A DNA stretch of 5,752 nucleotides from Candidatus Gribaldobacteria bacterium (GCA_026396775.1 JAPLWD010000101.1:1-5752), one strand, 5' to 3'. Counted from the stretch's first letter, positions 1 to 4,908 are shown. Made by a program: numbers and translations. Notes: generated by a model not told the origin, from the sequence alone.

Positions 1-58
1 AGACGACAAGGTCAAAAAAATTATTCAAATTGATGACGGTCGTCACAAAAGTGAATAA
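1..58 (+). CDS. Possible 3' end of an upstream gene (partial)
   Basis: The second reading frame is open from the window edge (first full codon at position 2) to a TAA at 56-58. It encodes 18 residues, mostly charged, ending in HKSE. The stop lies 25 bases before the next start, a spacing that would suit an operon. Eighteen codons are too few to identify a family or to exclude a chance open frame. Confidence 0.35.
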   Translation, partial: DDKVKKIIQIDDGRHKSE

Positions 59-70
59 TACAAAATACAT

Positions 71-76
71 AGGGGG
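71..76 (+). promoter_or_regulatory. Shine-Dalgarno site of the 78-aa gene
   Basis: AGGGGG ends seven bases before the ATG at 84. It supports that start and contrasts with the SD-less starts of the downstream mltG group. Confidence 0.7.
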
Positions 77-83
77 ATGAATA

Positions 84-320
84 ATGGAAAACACAATTGC
101 TCAGATTAGCCCAGAACAAATAAATTTTTTAACTGAACTACGCAAAAAGTATGAAAAAGATGGTGACCAAATAAGCGATCTTATGGATAGCATATTACAT
201 GGGCCAGGGCTTAGTCTGTCTAATGAGGAAGATAAGCCCAATGATGAAATAGTTATAACAGTTACACCCTGCAAAAATTCTCGCTTTGACGAACTTTGGT
301 GGGGAGGGGATCTCGGTTAA
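84..320 (+). CDS. Small acidic protein of unknown function (78 aa)
   Basis: I do not recognise this protein. The start is supported by a purine-rich SD at 71-76. Residues about 8-37 (from ISPEQINF to LMDSIL) look like a charged amphipathic helix or short helical pair. A Gly/Pro break (HGPGLS) follows, then an acidic linker (NEEDKPNDE), a short beta-like stretch (IVITVTP) and a tryptophan/glycine-rich tail (ELWWGGDLG). There is no signal peptide or membrane segment, so it is probably cytosolic. The gene is followed after 21 bases by an intrinsic terminator, so it is a single-gene unit or the last gene of a transcript that enters from the left. The ribosome site and terminator argue that it is a real gene. 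Its role is unknown. Confidence 0.7.
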   Translation: MENTIAQISPEQINFLTELRKKYEKDGDQISDLMDSILHGPGLSLSNEEDKPNDEIVITVTPCKNSRFDELWWGGDLG

Positions 321-341
321 AATAAAATCCCTGTCATATTA

Positions 342-373
342 TCGCGGGTCGGAACGGCTCGCGAATTTTTTTT
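342..373 (+). terminator. Rho-independent terminator after the 78-aa gene
   Basis: TCGCGGGTC (342-350) pairs with GGCTCGCGA (356-364) over nine pairs, two of them G-U, around the loop GGAAC. A run of eight T follows. This separates the 78-aa gene from the mltG group and argues against any coding frame running through it. Confidence 0.88.
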
Positions 374-374
374 A

Positions 375-402
375 TTGCAAAAAAGTTGCAAAAGGTTATT
401 AT
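375..402 (+). promoter_or_regulatory. Putative sigma70-type promoter of the mltG group
   Basis: TTGCAA (375-380), a 16-base spacer and TATTAT (397-402) begin right after the terminator and upstream of the first small gene. The -35 matches the consensus at four of six positions and the -10 at five of six. The same TTGCAA -35 appears in front of rplJ. Transcription would start near 409. This is a pattern match only. Confidence 0.55.
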
Positions 403-429
403 AGAGGTAAGAAAATAATTTTAAAAACT

Positions 430-522
430 ATGTCAACAATAATGAAAATTATTGATTTTGTGGTAGTGATAACTTTTTTTATCATTGCAGTGTTTCTGCT
501 AACTCAAGGAGCACCTAAATAA
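430..522 (+). CDS. Single-pass small membrane peptide (30 aa), hypothetical
   Basis: An ATG at 430 opens a 30-residue frame (MSTIMKIIDF... to TQGAPK) that is almost entirely one hydrophobic segment, residues about 8-25, with a Lys/Asp just before it and a short polar tail. The frame continues upstream to an ATG at 286, but that longer version would cross the terminator at 342-373 and lie upstream of the promoter at 375, so I prefer 430. An internal ATG at 442 would give 26 residues. There is no SD, as for the next genes in this run. It sits 12 bases before the 104-aa membrane protein, so the two are probably co-transcribed. At this length a chance frame cannot be excluded, although the transmembrane character and position favour a real gene. 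Confidence 0.45.
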   Translation: MSTIMKIIDFVVVITFFIIAVFLLTQGAPK

Positions 523-534
523 TATCAAAACAAT

Positions 535-849
535 ATGCCATATTTTTATATTGCCGTGCTAATTGCCGGTTTTTTTGGGGGAGTGGTAAGGGGATTGGTG
601 GGTTTTTTAAAACACCAACTCTCGTATAAACAAGTTCCTTTTGATTTAAAATACTTTTTAATGATGTCGTTTATTTCTGGTGTAATTGGCTTAATGGCCT
701 CACTTTCGCTTAAAGAAGTGGGGCTAACTTTGGAGGGATTTTTCACGCCGGCTTTAAGCTTTATTATTGGCTATGCTGGAGGCGACTTTTTAGAAAGCAT
801 TTACAAAATTATTCTGAAAAAATCATCTATGGGCGATACCACAACCTAA
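535..849 (+). CDS. Small multi-pass membrane protein (104 aa), unknown, holin-like in build
   Basis: I do not recognise a named family. Hydrophobic segments lie at residues about 3-24, 39-58 and 66-82, joined by short loops, with a basic stretch (KHQLSYK) after the first and a Lys-containing, then polar, C-terminus. Glycine-rich patches (GFFGGVVRG near residue 12; GYAGGDF near residue 79) suggest close helix packing. The start has no SD. The stop at 847-849 is one base from the mltG ATG, so translation of the two is probably coupled. A protein of about 100 residues with three membrane spans beside a peptidoglycan-cleaving enzyme resembles a holin/lysin arrangement. MltG is a housekeeping enzyme already anchored in the membrane, however, so a role as an MltG accessory or as an unrelated small membrane protein is equally possible. 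That it is a real membrane protein is well supported; its function is not. Confidence 0.78.
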   Translation: MPYFYIAVLIAGFFGGVVRGLVGFLKHQLSYKQVPFDLKYFLMMSFISGVIGLMASLSLKEVGLTLEGFFTPALSFIIGYAGGDFLESIYKIILKKSSMGDTTT

Positions 850-850
850 T

Positions 851-1873
851 ATGAAAATACTGCTCAAAAAAAGTCTTATTGTAACTGGCTGTCTGTTGAC
901 TTTAGGCTTAATAGCGATTTGGCTAATTTGGGGTATTTATTTTTCTTCTCAAATTACTTATGCTGGTAAAATTTTTGAGATTAAAAAAGGCGAACGATTT
1001 TTGGATATTGCTTTGCATTTAGAGCAAAACAAGCTAATCAAATCTAAATGGTTTTTTGATTTATACGGCATTTACACTAGCAAGTACAAAAAAATTCAAC
1101 CCGGTAAATATGAACTTTCGCCCTCATTTAGCGTGGCTCAAATGCTAGATAAAATTGCCCGAGGCGAATTTATTAAAGAAAGAGTGAGAGTTCAAGAAGG
1201 CTGGAGCATTCAAGATATTGCCAAAGAATTAAAAAATAAACAATTGATTTCGGCTTTAGACTTTACCACCACCACTAAAACAGTAGACTTTACCGAGCAA
1301 TTTCCCTTTTTAACTGATAAACCCAAGGATGTTGGGCTGGAGGGCTATATCTTTCCTGATACTTATGATATTAGAGCTGATGCTAGTGCGGTTGAAATTA
1401 TTCAAACGACCTTGCATAATTTTGATAATAAACTAACCCCCGAAATTAGAAAACAAATTGCCGACCAAAAGAAAACCTACTTTGAAATTATTACGATGGC
1501 CTCTATTTTAGAAAAGGAAGTAATGCTTTATAGTGACAAGCAAATTGTGGCGGGCATTTTGTGGAAAAGAATTGAAGAAGGTTGGCCGTTGCAAGTGGAT
1601 GCCACTTTAGCCTATTTTACCGGCCGATACAGTATGGAATTAACCAAAAAAGATTTAGCCACTGATTCACCTTATAACACTTATAAGCACAAAGGTTTAC
1701 CCAAGGGGCCAATTTGCAATCCTGGAATTAACAGCATTAAAGCAGCAATTGATTACCACAAAACCCCATATTGGTTTTATATGTCTAAACCCGATGGCAC
1801 GGTTTTGTATAGCAAAACTTTAGCCGAACAAAATGCCAATCGGCAAATTCACTGGAGCAAATATGATCAATAA
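851..1873 (+). CDS. mltG: Endolytic murein transglycosylase MltG (YceG family)
   Basis: MltG cleaves nascent peptidoglycan glycan strands inside the chain at the outer face of the cytoplasmic membrane and is thought to set glycan length. One membrane anchor is visible at residues about 9-31. A LysM-like region (about 38-110, including FEIKKGERFLDIA and KIQPGKYELS) leads into the YceG catalytic domain. Family signatures are EGYIFPDTY (164-172), ASILEKE (217-223) with E221 matching the catalytic glutamate (E218 in E. coli), LQVDATLAY (247-255), DSPYNTY (272-278), GLPKGPICNPG (282-292) and the KTPYWFYM strand (304-311). The length of 340 aa is normal and the gene looks intact. The ATG is one base after the preceding stop and has no SD, suggesting translational coupling. 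The last 11 bases overlap the start of the DJ-1-like gene. Confidence 0.96.
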   Translation: MKILLKKSLIVTGCLLTLGLIAIWLIWGIYFSSQITYAGKIFEIKKGERFLDIALHLEQNKLIKSKWFFDLYGIYTSKYKKIQPGKYELSPSFSVAQMLDKIARGEFIKERVRVQEGWSIQDIAKELKNKQLISALDFTTTTKTVDFTEQFPFLTDKPKDVGLEGYIFPDTYDIRADASAVEIIQTTLHNFDNKLTPEIRKQIADQKKTYFEIITMASILEKEVMLYSDKQIVAGILWKRIEEGWPLQVDATLAYFTGRYSMELTKKDLATDSPYNTYKHKGLPKGPICNPGINSIKAAIDYHKTPYWFYMSKPDGTVLYSKTLAEQNANRQIHWSKYDQ

Positions 1874-2402
1874 AAATCAAAAAATTGGAATAATTGTGGC
1901 ACAACAAGATTTTCAAGACGAAGAATATTTTATTCCCAAAAGCGTTTTTGAAACAGCTGGTTTTGGCGTGGATACCATTTCCGAAAGAATAGGGGATGGG
2001 CTTGGAACCTTTGGCGGAGTGATTAAAATTGACTCACCAGCTAGCCAAGTTAAAGTAGCTGATTATAAGGCCTTATTTTTTGTAGGCGGATCTGGAATGG
2101 GATTTTTGTTAGAAAATGCTGATTTTCAAAGAATAGCCCAAGAGGCTTTTAGGCTCAACAAGGTGATTGGGGCTGTTTCAATTGCCCCTGCCTTGTTAGC
2201 TTTAGCTAAAATTTTAACAGGTAAAAAAGCAACAGTGTGGACAAATGGCTTAGATAACAAAGCAGTTAAGATGCTAAAAGACACTGGTTGCATATACACA
2301 GAAGAACCCTTGGTGGCTGATGGCCAAATTATTACTGCCAACAGCCCCACCCAAGCCCGCAAGCTAGCCGAAACAATTTTAAATGTGCTTGGTGAAATAT
2401 AG
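1863..2402 (+). CDS. DJ-1/PfpI superfamily protein with Ser in place of the nucleophilic Cys
   Basis: The 179-residue protein has the class I glutamine amidotransferase-like fold of the DJ-1/PfpI family: strand KIGIIVAQQ (7-15), QDEEYFIP (18-25) with E21 at the place of the conserved acid, FFVGGSGM (72-79), the nucleophile-elbow region VIGAVSIAPALLA (101-113), and ATVWTN (123-128). Members act as small proteases, deglycase/glyoxalase-like enzymes or redox chaperones through a cysteine in the elbow. Here that position is Ser106 (codon TCA at 2178-2180), so cysteine chemistry is not expected. The longer start at 1833 lies deeper inside mltG and adds ten residues not expected before the first strand. 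The ATG at 1863 overlaps the mltG stop by 11 bases and has GGAG at 1854-1857, so I chose it. Co-transcription with mltG is likely. The substrate is unknown. Confidence 0.88.
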   Translation: MINKNQKIGIIVAQQDFQDEEYFIPKSVFETAGFGVDTISERIGDGLGTFGGVIKIDSPASQVKVADYKALFFVGGSGMGFLLENADFQRIAQEAFRLNKVIGAVSIAPALLALAKILTGKKATVWTNGLDNKAVKMLKDTGCIYTEEPLVADGQIITANSPTQARKLAETILNVLGEI

Positions 2403-2420
2403 TTAGTCCGGCATCCTACT

Positions 2421-2464
2421 GTCATTGTGAGGAACTCCGTCAGCAGACGGAGCTTCGCAATGAC
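2421..2464. repeat. Palindromic intergenic repeat (GTCATTG...CAATGAC type)
   Basis: Outer arms GTCATTGTGA (2421-2430) and TCGCAATGAC (2455-2464) pair with one G-U wobble. Inner arms CTCCGTC (2435-2441) and GACGGAG (2446-2452) pair perfectly around the loop AGCA. From memory, this GTCATTGCGAGGA...CAATGAC design is common as a dispersed intergenic palindrome in many bacterial genomes. Only one copy lies in the window. No U-run follows, so it is not a standard terminator, though its RNA would fold strongly. Confidence 0.72.
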
Positions 2465-2478
2465 AAAATATAAAAAAG

Positions 2479-2507
2479 TTGACAAATCGTAAATAAAGTT
2501 GTTAGAT
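2479..2507 (+). promoter_or_regulatory. Putative promoter of the 303-aa gene, with extended shared motif
   Basis: A perfect TTGACA -35 (2479-2484) is followed after 17 bases by TTAGAT (2502-2507), a weak -10 match. The sequence GTTAGATAGAGCCA at 2501-2514 matches GTTAAATAAAGCCA at 4902-4915 at 12 of 14 positions, at the same distance from a TTGACA in both places. That conservation raises confidence that this is the real promoter. The start point would fall near 2514. Confidence 0.6.
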
Positions 2508-2512
2508 AGAGC

Positions 2513-2538
2513 CAGCAAAGCGTTTGCTGTTTTTATTT
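2513..2538 (+). terminator. Hairpin with U-run: terminator of the mltG group or 5' hairpin of the next transcript
   Basis: CAGCAAA (2513-2519) pairs with TTTGCTG (2523-2529) around the loop GCG, followed by TTTTTATTT. It has the form of an intrinsic terminator for the mltG/DJ-1-like transcript. It also lies at the predicted 5' end of the RNA from the 2479 promoter, where it could instead protect the message. Sequence alone does not decide between the two. Confidence 0.6.
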
Positions 2539-2571
2539 ACAGCTAATGGAAACCATGGACTATATTCCAAT

Positions 2572-2578
2572 AAGGAGG
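2572..2578 (+). promoter_or_regulatory. Consensus Shine-Dalgarno of the 303-aa gene
   Basis: AAGGAGG ends seven bases before the ATG at 2586. It fully complements the usual 16S rRNA 3' end and fixes the start. Confidence 0.9.
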
Positions 2579-2585
2579 AATAGTT

Positions 2586-3497
2586 ATGTACGTTATCGGA
2601 GACCTAACTGGAAACATCGATAGGAAAGGGAACATCGAGGCGAACTTTATTAATTTGAGCCAAATTGATATGCCTCGCCCAAAACAATGGAACGAAATAG
2701 GTGGTGTGAAGTATGGCGAGCTCCTAAAAATCCAAGAGCGTATCCCTAAGACTACATTTGAGACAAAGGCGCGTTATGGGTCTGGTGGGGGGATTTATGT
2801 CACCGATGTTTTCAAACTTTTGAAATGGGTTGATGACAAAATACTTGATCGGGTTAAAGAAAAATACGGAGAATTCGGTCCAGAGGGATTGCTGTGTGTT
2901 TTTCGTGATTGGGAAGCGCCAAACACCTTTGAAACGCCCGACCCGCCAATGGGGGTTGGGGAAAATCTTGACGTTTTTGCTAATGCGCTACCTGAGTTAG
3001 CTGAAATTGGACTGTATAACAAAGATTTTGGTTGGGTGGGGTTTGATTTGTATGAAGACTTAACTCCATGGAATTCCCTGGTTACTAGGGAGCAGGAGAA
3101 GATATGGAACAGACTGCATCATGGCTTCCCTTGTTATTACTACCTTCGGATTAAATCTAACTCTAATCTGGGGGATCGAATAAACGGACAGCCAGTTATT
3201 CTAACTACAGAGCCAGGGGCTGGCAGTTGTGAAATTATGATGTTGGCAGTTATAGATTGCGAGTTATTACCCCAAAAAACTAATCTATTAATCAGGGATA
3301 CGGAATTTCGGGGCGATGGACCCTGCGATCGGAAGCCAATCGTTATTTGTCCGCGAAAGGGAAAATCGCCATTAATGTTTTTCTTTGGACCAGATGGCCC
3401 CGACATTAAATCGAAGATTGTTATTCTTGGCGGAGAAAATTTAACCTCGTGTAACAATAAAATCCGAACTCTTTTACAGGCTCTCGCCTGGATCTAA
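2586..3497 (+). CDS. Protein of unknown function (303 aa), stand-alone gene
   Basis: I do not recognise this protein and see no motif that I can tie to a family. It has no signal peptide or membrane segment and looks like a soluble mixed alpha/beta protein rich in aromatic residues. Visible features are a Gly-rich turn (RYGSGGGIYVTD, near residue 63), a lysine-rich helix (LKWVDDKILDRVKEKYGEFG), a proline-rich loop (TPDPPMGVG), a Tyr/Trp-rich centre (DFGWVGFDLYEDLTPW; PCYYYLRI), and a C-terminal part with CDRKPIVICPRKGKSP and FFFGPDGPD. Seven cysteines are spread through the chain without an obvious zinc-site spacing. Translation is set by a perfect SD. The gene has its own promoter-like site and terminator, so it is monocistronic. 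Codons ending in G or C, including GGG and CGG, look more frequent than in mltG or rplJ, which could reflect lateral acquisition. The complete expression signals make it a secure gene of unknown role. Confidence 0.85.
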   Translation: MYVIGDLTGNIDRKGNIEANFINLSQIDMPRPKQWNEIGGVKYGELLKIQERIPKTTFETKARYGSGGGIYVTDVFKLLKWVDDKILDRVKEKYGEFGPEGLLCVFRDWEAPNTFETPDPPMGVGENLDVFANALPELAEIGLYNKDFGWVGFDLYEDLTPWNSLVTREQEKIWNRLHHGFPCYYYLRIKSNSNLGDRINGQPVILTTEPGAGSCEIMMLAVIDCELLPQKTNLLIRDTEFRGDGPCDRKPIVICPRKGKSPLMFFFGPDGPDIKSKIVILGGENLTSCNNKIRTLLQALAWI

Positions 3498-3508
3498 AGC
3501 CTTTCTAT

Positions 3509-3570
3509 ATACCCCTGTTTCAATCTGTACTTATCTTAAAAGTATGAGCTTGAAACAGGGGTATTATTTT
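3509..3570 (+). terminator. Long intrinsic terminator after the 303-aa gene
   Basis: A perfect 15-bp stem is formed by 3509-3523 and 3550-3564 (ATACCCCTGTTTCAA and its complement). It encloses a 26-base loop with its own TACTT/AAGTA pairing (3528-3532 with 3540-3544). TTATTTT follows the stem. It begins 12 bases after the stop and isolates this gene from the rplJ unit. Confidence 0.82.
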
Positions 3571-3593
3571 ACATTAAGTATCGAGTAGGGGAG

Positions 3594-3622
3594 TTGCAAA
3601 AAAGAGGGGAGTGGGGTATATT
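3594..3622 (+). promoter_or_regulatory. Putative promoter of the rplJ-rplL unit
   Basis: TTGCAA (3594-3599), exactly 17 bases, then TATATT (3617-3622). Its -35 is identical to that of the mltG-group promoter at 375. RNA would start near 3629, giving a leader of about 184 bases before rplJ. A perfect TATAAT at 3711-3716 lies inside this leader but has no recognisable -35, so I treat it as a possible second start at most. Confidence 0.6.
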
Positions 3623-3628
3623 AAAAAT

Positions 3629-3812
3629 ATCTCCATAGATAGCAGGTTTGACTCGCTAAAGCTTTATGCGAAAGCGGTTCATATAAACCCTGCCGAACGG
3701 AACGAACTAATATAATCACCTTGTGTGGGCTTATCGTTTGTCTATGGAACTCATAGGCATTTTTTTATGCCTCAAACGATAAAAGTCGAAAAATAATAAC
3801 TCAATAAAAAAA
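3629..3812 (+). promoter_or_regulatory. Structured rplJ mRNA leader, candidate L10-binding autoregulatory element
   Basis: The 315 bases between the 303-aa gene and rplJ hold no gene; they hold a terminator, a promoter and this leader. Hairpin I: GCAGGTTT (3642-3649) pairs with 3685-3693 with one bulged C. It extends inward through an ATAT internal loop into 3650-3657 with 3673-3680, which has one mismatch and one G-U. Element II: TTATCGTTTG (3731-3740) pairs perfectly with 3773-3782. It encloses two small hairpins, CTATG/CATAG (3742-3746 with 3752-3756) and GGCAT/ATGCC (3756-3760 with 3767-3771), that share base 3756. Three GAAC copies lie between the two elements. In bacteria, L10 (with L12) commonly binds its own leader and represses the operon, so this is the expected place for such a site. 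I could not place the kink-turn, so assignment to the known L10 leader family is inference. Confidence 0.6.
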
Positions 3813-4337
3813 ATGGCAAAAACAAAAGAACAAAAAAAAATCATTATTACTGACCTAGGCCAGCAAATGAAAGAGCAAAAATCGGTGGTGATGGTGGACT
3901 TTTCGGGGGTTGATTCAAAATCATTTTTTAAATTAAGAGATGATTTAAAAGATCAAGGTTGTAGCTTAAGGGTGGTTAAAAAAACCTTGGTTACAAAAAT
4001 GCTAGAAAGCACCAAACAACCAGCCTTAGCTCAAAAAATTGAAGAATTTAAAGGCCAAATGGCTTTAGCCTTTGGTATCGCCGATGAGGTGGCTCCTGCC
4101 AAACTCTGCTGGAATTTTGGCAAAACCAATAAAAAGTTTAAGATTTTGGGAGCGATGTTGGGCAATGATTTTTATTCAAATACCCAAGTAACCGCTTTGG
4201 CTCAACTGCCATCTAAGCAACAGCTTTTGGGCCAATTGGTTGGCACTTTGCAGGCTCCTATCTCGGGGCTTGTAAATGTTTTGCAAGGCAATCTTAGAGG
4301 CTTAGTGAATGTTGTTGACGCTATCAGTAAAAAATAA
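3813..4337 (+). CDS. rplJ: Large ribosomal subunit protein uL10 (L10)
   Basis: L10 anchors the L7/L12 dimers to 23S rRNA and forms the base of the ribosomal stalk that recruits translation GTPases. The 174-residue protein has the N-terminal rRNA-binding domain (about 1-135), including MAKTKEQKK, VVMVDFSGV (25-33) and LRVVKKTLV (52-60). The usual Lys-Asn of the last motif is Lys-Lys here. A FKGQMALAF strand (79-87) and the junction LPSKQQLLGQLVGTLQAPI (132-150) lead to the C-terminal L12-binding helix (about 151-172). The length is normal for bacteria and the gene is intact. The ATG has no SD and follows an A-rich stretch, as in the mltG group. It is the first gene of a two-gene unit with rplL and probably also feeds back on its own leader. 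Confidence 0.97.
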   Translation: MAKTKEQKKIIITDLGQQMKEQKSVVMVDFSGVDSKSFFKLRDDLKDQGCSLRVVKKTLVTKMLESTKQPALAQKIEEFKGQMALAFGIADEVAPAKLCWNFGKTNKKFKILGAMLGNDFYSNTQVTALAQLPSKQQLLGQLVGTLQAPISGLVNVLQGNLRGLVNVVDAISKK

Positions 4338-4344
4338 CTATTCT

Positions 4345-4388
4345 GTTAATTTAAATAACTTTTAATATCAAAAATTATTTAAACTAAC
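4345..4388 (+). promoter_or_regulatory. AU-rich hairpin between rplJ and rplL
   Basis: Two 19-base arms, 4345-4363 and 4370-4388, pair at 17 of 19 positions around the loop AATATC. The core is TTTAAATAA/TTATTTAAA. It fills most of the 68-base gap. No U-run follows the stem, so it is not a clean terminator. Likely roles are mRNA stability, processing, or adjusting L12 output relative to L10, since several L12 copies bind each L10. Confidence 0.6.
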
Positions 4389-4405
4389 AATTTAAGATAA
4401 ATCTT

Positions 4406-4813
4406 ATGGCAGACGAAAAAGAAATTGTGGAGGTTCCTAAAAAGTTTGAGAAAATTGTCGACGAAATTTCTAAAATGTCGGTTTTGGATCTTTCGGAATT
4501 AGTGAAAGTTTTAGAGAACAAATTTGGTGTGTCGGCTCAAGCCCCAATGATGGCTATGCCAACAGCTGTAGTCGCTGAAGCCGTTGAAGAAAAATCATCT
4601 TACGATGTAGTTTTAACTGCACCTGGAGCCAAAAAAATTGAAGTGATTAAAGTAGTGCGTGATTTAACTCAAAAAGGCTTAAAAGAATCAAAAGATTTAG
4701 TAGACGCTTCTGAAAAAGAGCCTCAAGTTGTGAAAGAAGGTGCTAAAAAAGAAGAAGCTGAAGAAATCAAAAAGAAATTTGAAGCCGCCGGAGCCAAAGT
4801 TGAATTGAAATAG
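4406..4813 (+). CDS. rplL: Large ribosomal subunit protein bL12 (L7/L12)
   Basis: L7/L12 is the multi-copy stalk protein that contacts EF-Tu, EF-G and other GTPases. The N-terminal dimerisation helices lie at about 10-42 ([25 protein letters not shown]), a flexible Ala/Met/Val-rich hinge at about 43-63, and the globular C-terminal domain at about 65-135. The C-terminal domain has [20 protein letters not shown] (66-85), [10 protein letters not shown] (91-100) and the closing AAGAKVEL. At 135 aa it is slightly longer than the usual 120-130. The extra residues lie in a charged N-terminal lead ([10 protein letters not shown]) and in the loop [11 protein letters not shown], about three residues longer than usual. 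GLKESK has Ser where Ala is typical. The start has no SD. It is co-transcribed with rplJ and followed directly by a terminator, with no rpoB downstream. Confidence 0.97.
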   Translation: MADEKEIVEVPKKFEKIVDEISKMSVLDLSELVKVLENKFGVSAQAPMMAMPTAVVAEAVEEKSSYDVVLTAPGAKKIEVIKVVRDLTQKGLKESKDLVDASEKEPQVVKEGAKKEEAEEIKKKFEAAGAKVELK

Positions 4814-4828
4814 TTTAATTCATTGACT

Positions 4829-4863
4829 ACAAAACCCCTGCCCAAAGTAGGGGTTTTGTGTTA
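4829..4863 (+). terminator. Intrinsic terminator after rplL
   Basis: ACAAAACCCCT (4829-4839) pairs perfectly with AGGGGTTTTGT (4849-4859) around a nine-base loop. The downstream U-run is short (GTGTTAT), but the TTTT in the 3' arm compensates. The A-run in the 5' arm also allows termination on the opposite strand. It ends the rplJ-rplL unit. Confidence 0.85.
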
Positions 4864-4879
4864 TACCGACCTTTTCAAC

Positions 4880-4908
4880 TTGACAAGAGGGGATTAGTTT
4901 AGTTAAAT
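4880..4908 (+). promoter_or_regulatory. Putative promoter of the oxidoreductase gene, with extended shared motif
   Basis: A perfect TTGACA -35 (4880-4885), 17 bases, then TTAAAT (4903-4908), a four-of-six -10 match. The extended block GTTAAATAAAGCCA at 4902-4915 mirrors the one at 2501-2514. RNA would start near 4915, leaving a leader of about 128 bases before the ATG at 5043. Confidence 0.65.

Noticed and set aside
34..45. TGACG-GT-CGTCA palindrome as an operator.
   Set aside because: It lies inside the possible upstream coding tail, no promoter is visible beside it, and short palindromes of this size are common.
286..429. Long upstream extension of the 30-aa membrane peptide to an ATG at 286.
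   Set aside because: It overlaps the 78-aa gene, runs through a clear terminator at 342-373, starts upstream of the promoter-like site and has no ribosome site.
1833..1862. Earlier start for the DJ-1-like gene.
   Set aside because: It adds ten residues before the first strand of the fold. The ATG at 1863 overlaps the mltG stop in the usual way and has GGAG at a good distance.
2126..2518. Reverse-strand frame opposite the DJ-1-like gene.
   Set aside because: It lies antisense to a clearly recognised gene and crosses the palindromic repeat and the promoter region. No family resemblance.
3140..3457. Reverse-strand frame opposite the 303-aa gene.
   Set aside because: No ribosome site, low-complexity translation, and fully inside a gene with strong expression signals on the + strand.
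3642..3707. Possible tRNA, because of the GGTTC and paired ends in the rplJ leader.
   Set aside because: No acceptor-stem, D-arm or anticodon-arm layout fits, and the T-arm-like part does not form a five-pair stem with a seven-base loop.
3711..3716. Perfect TATAAT as the main rplJ promoter.
   Set aside because: No -35 match lies 16-18 bases upstream. The 3594-3622 pair is better. TATAAT is easily met by chance in AT-rich DNA.
84..4813. Recoded UGA (Gly or Trp), as in some CPR lineages.
   Set aside because: No TGA occurs in frame in mltG, rplJ, rplL or the other long genes, and Trp is encoded by TGG. Stops are TAA or TAG, so the standard bacterial code suffices.
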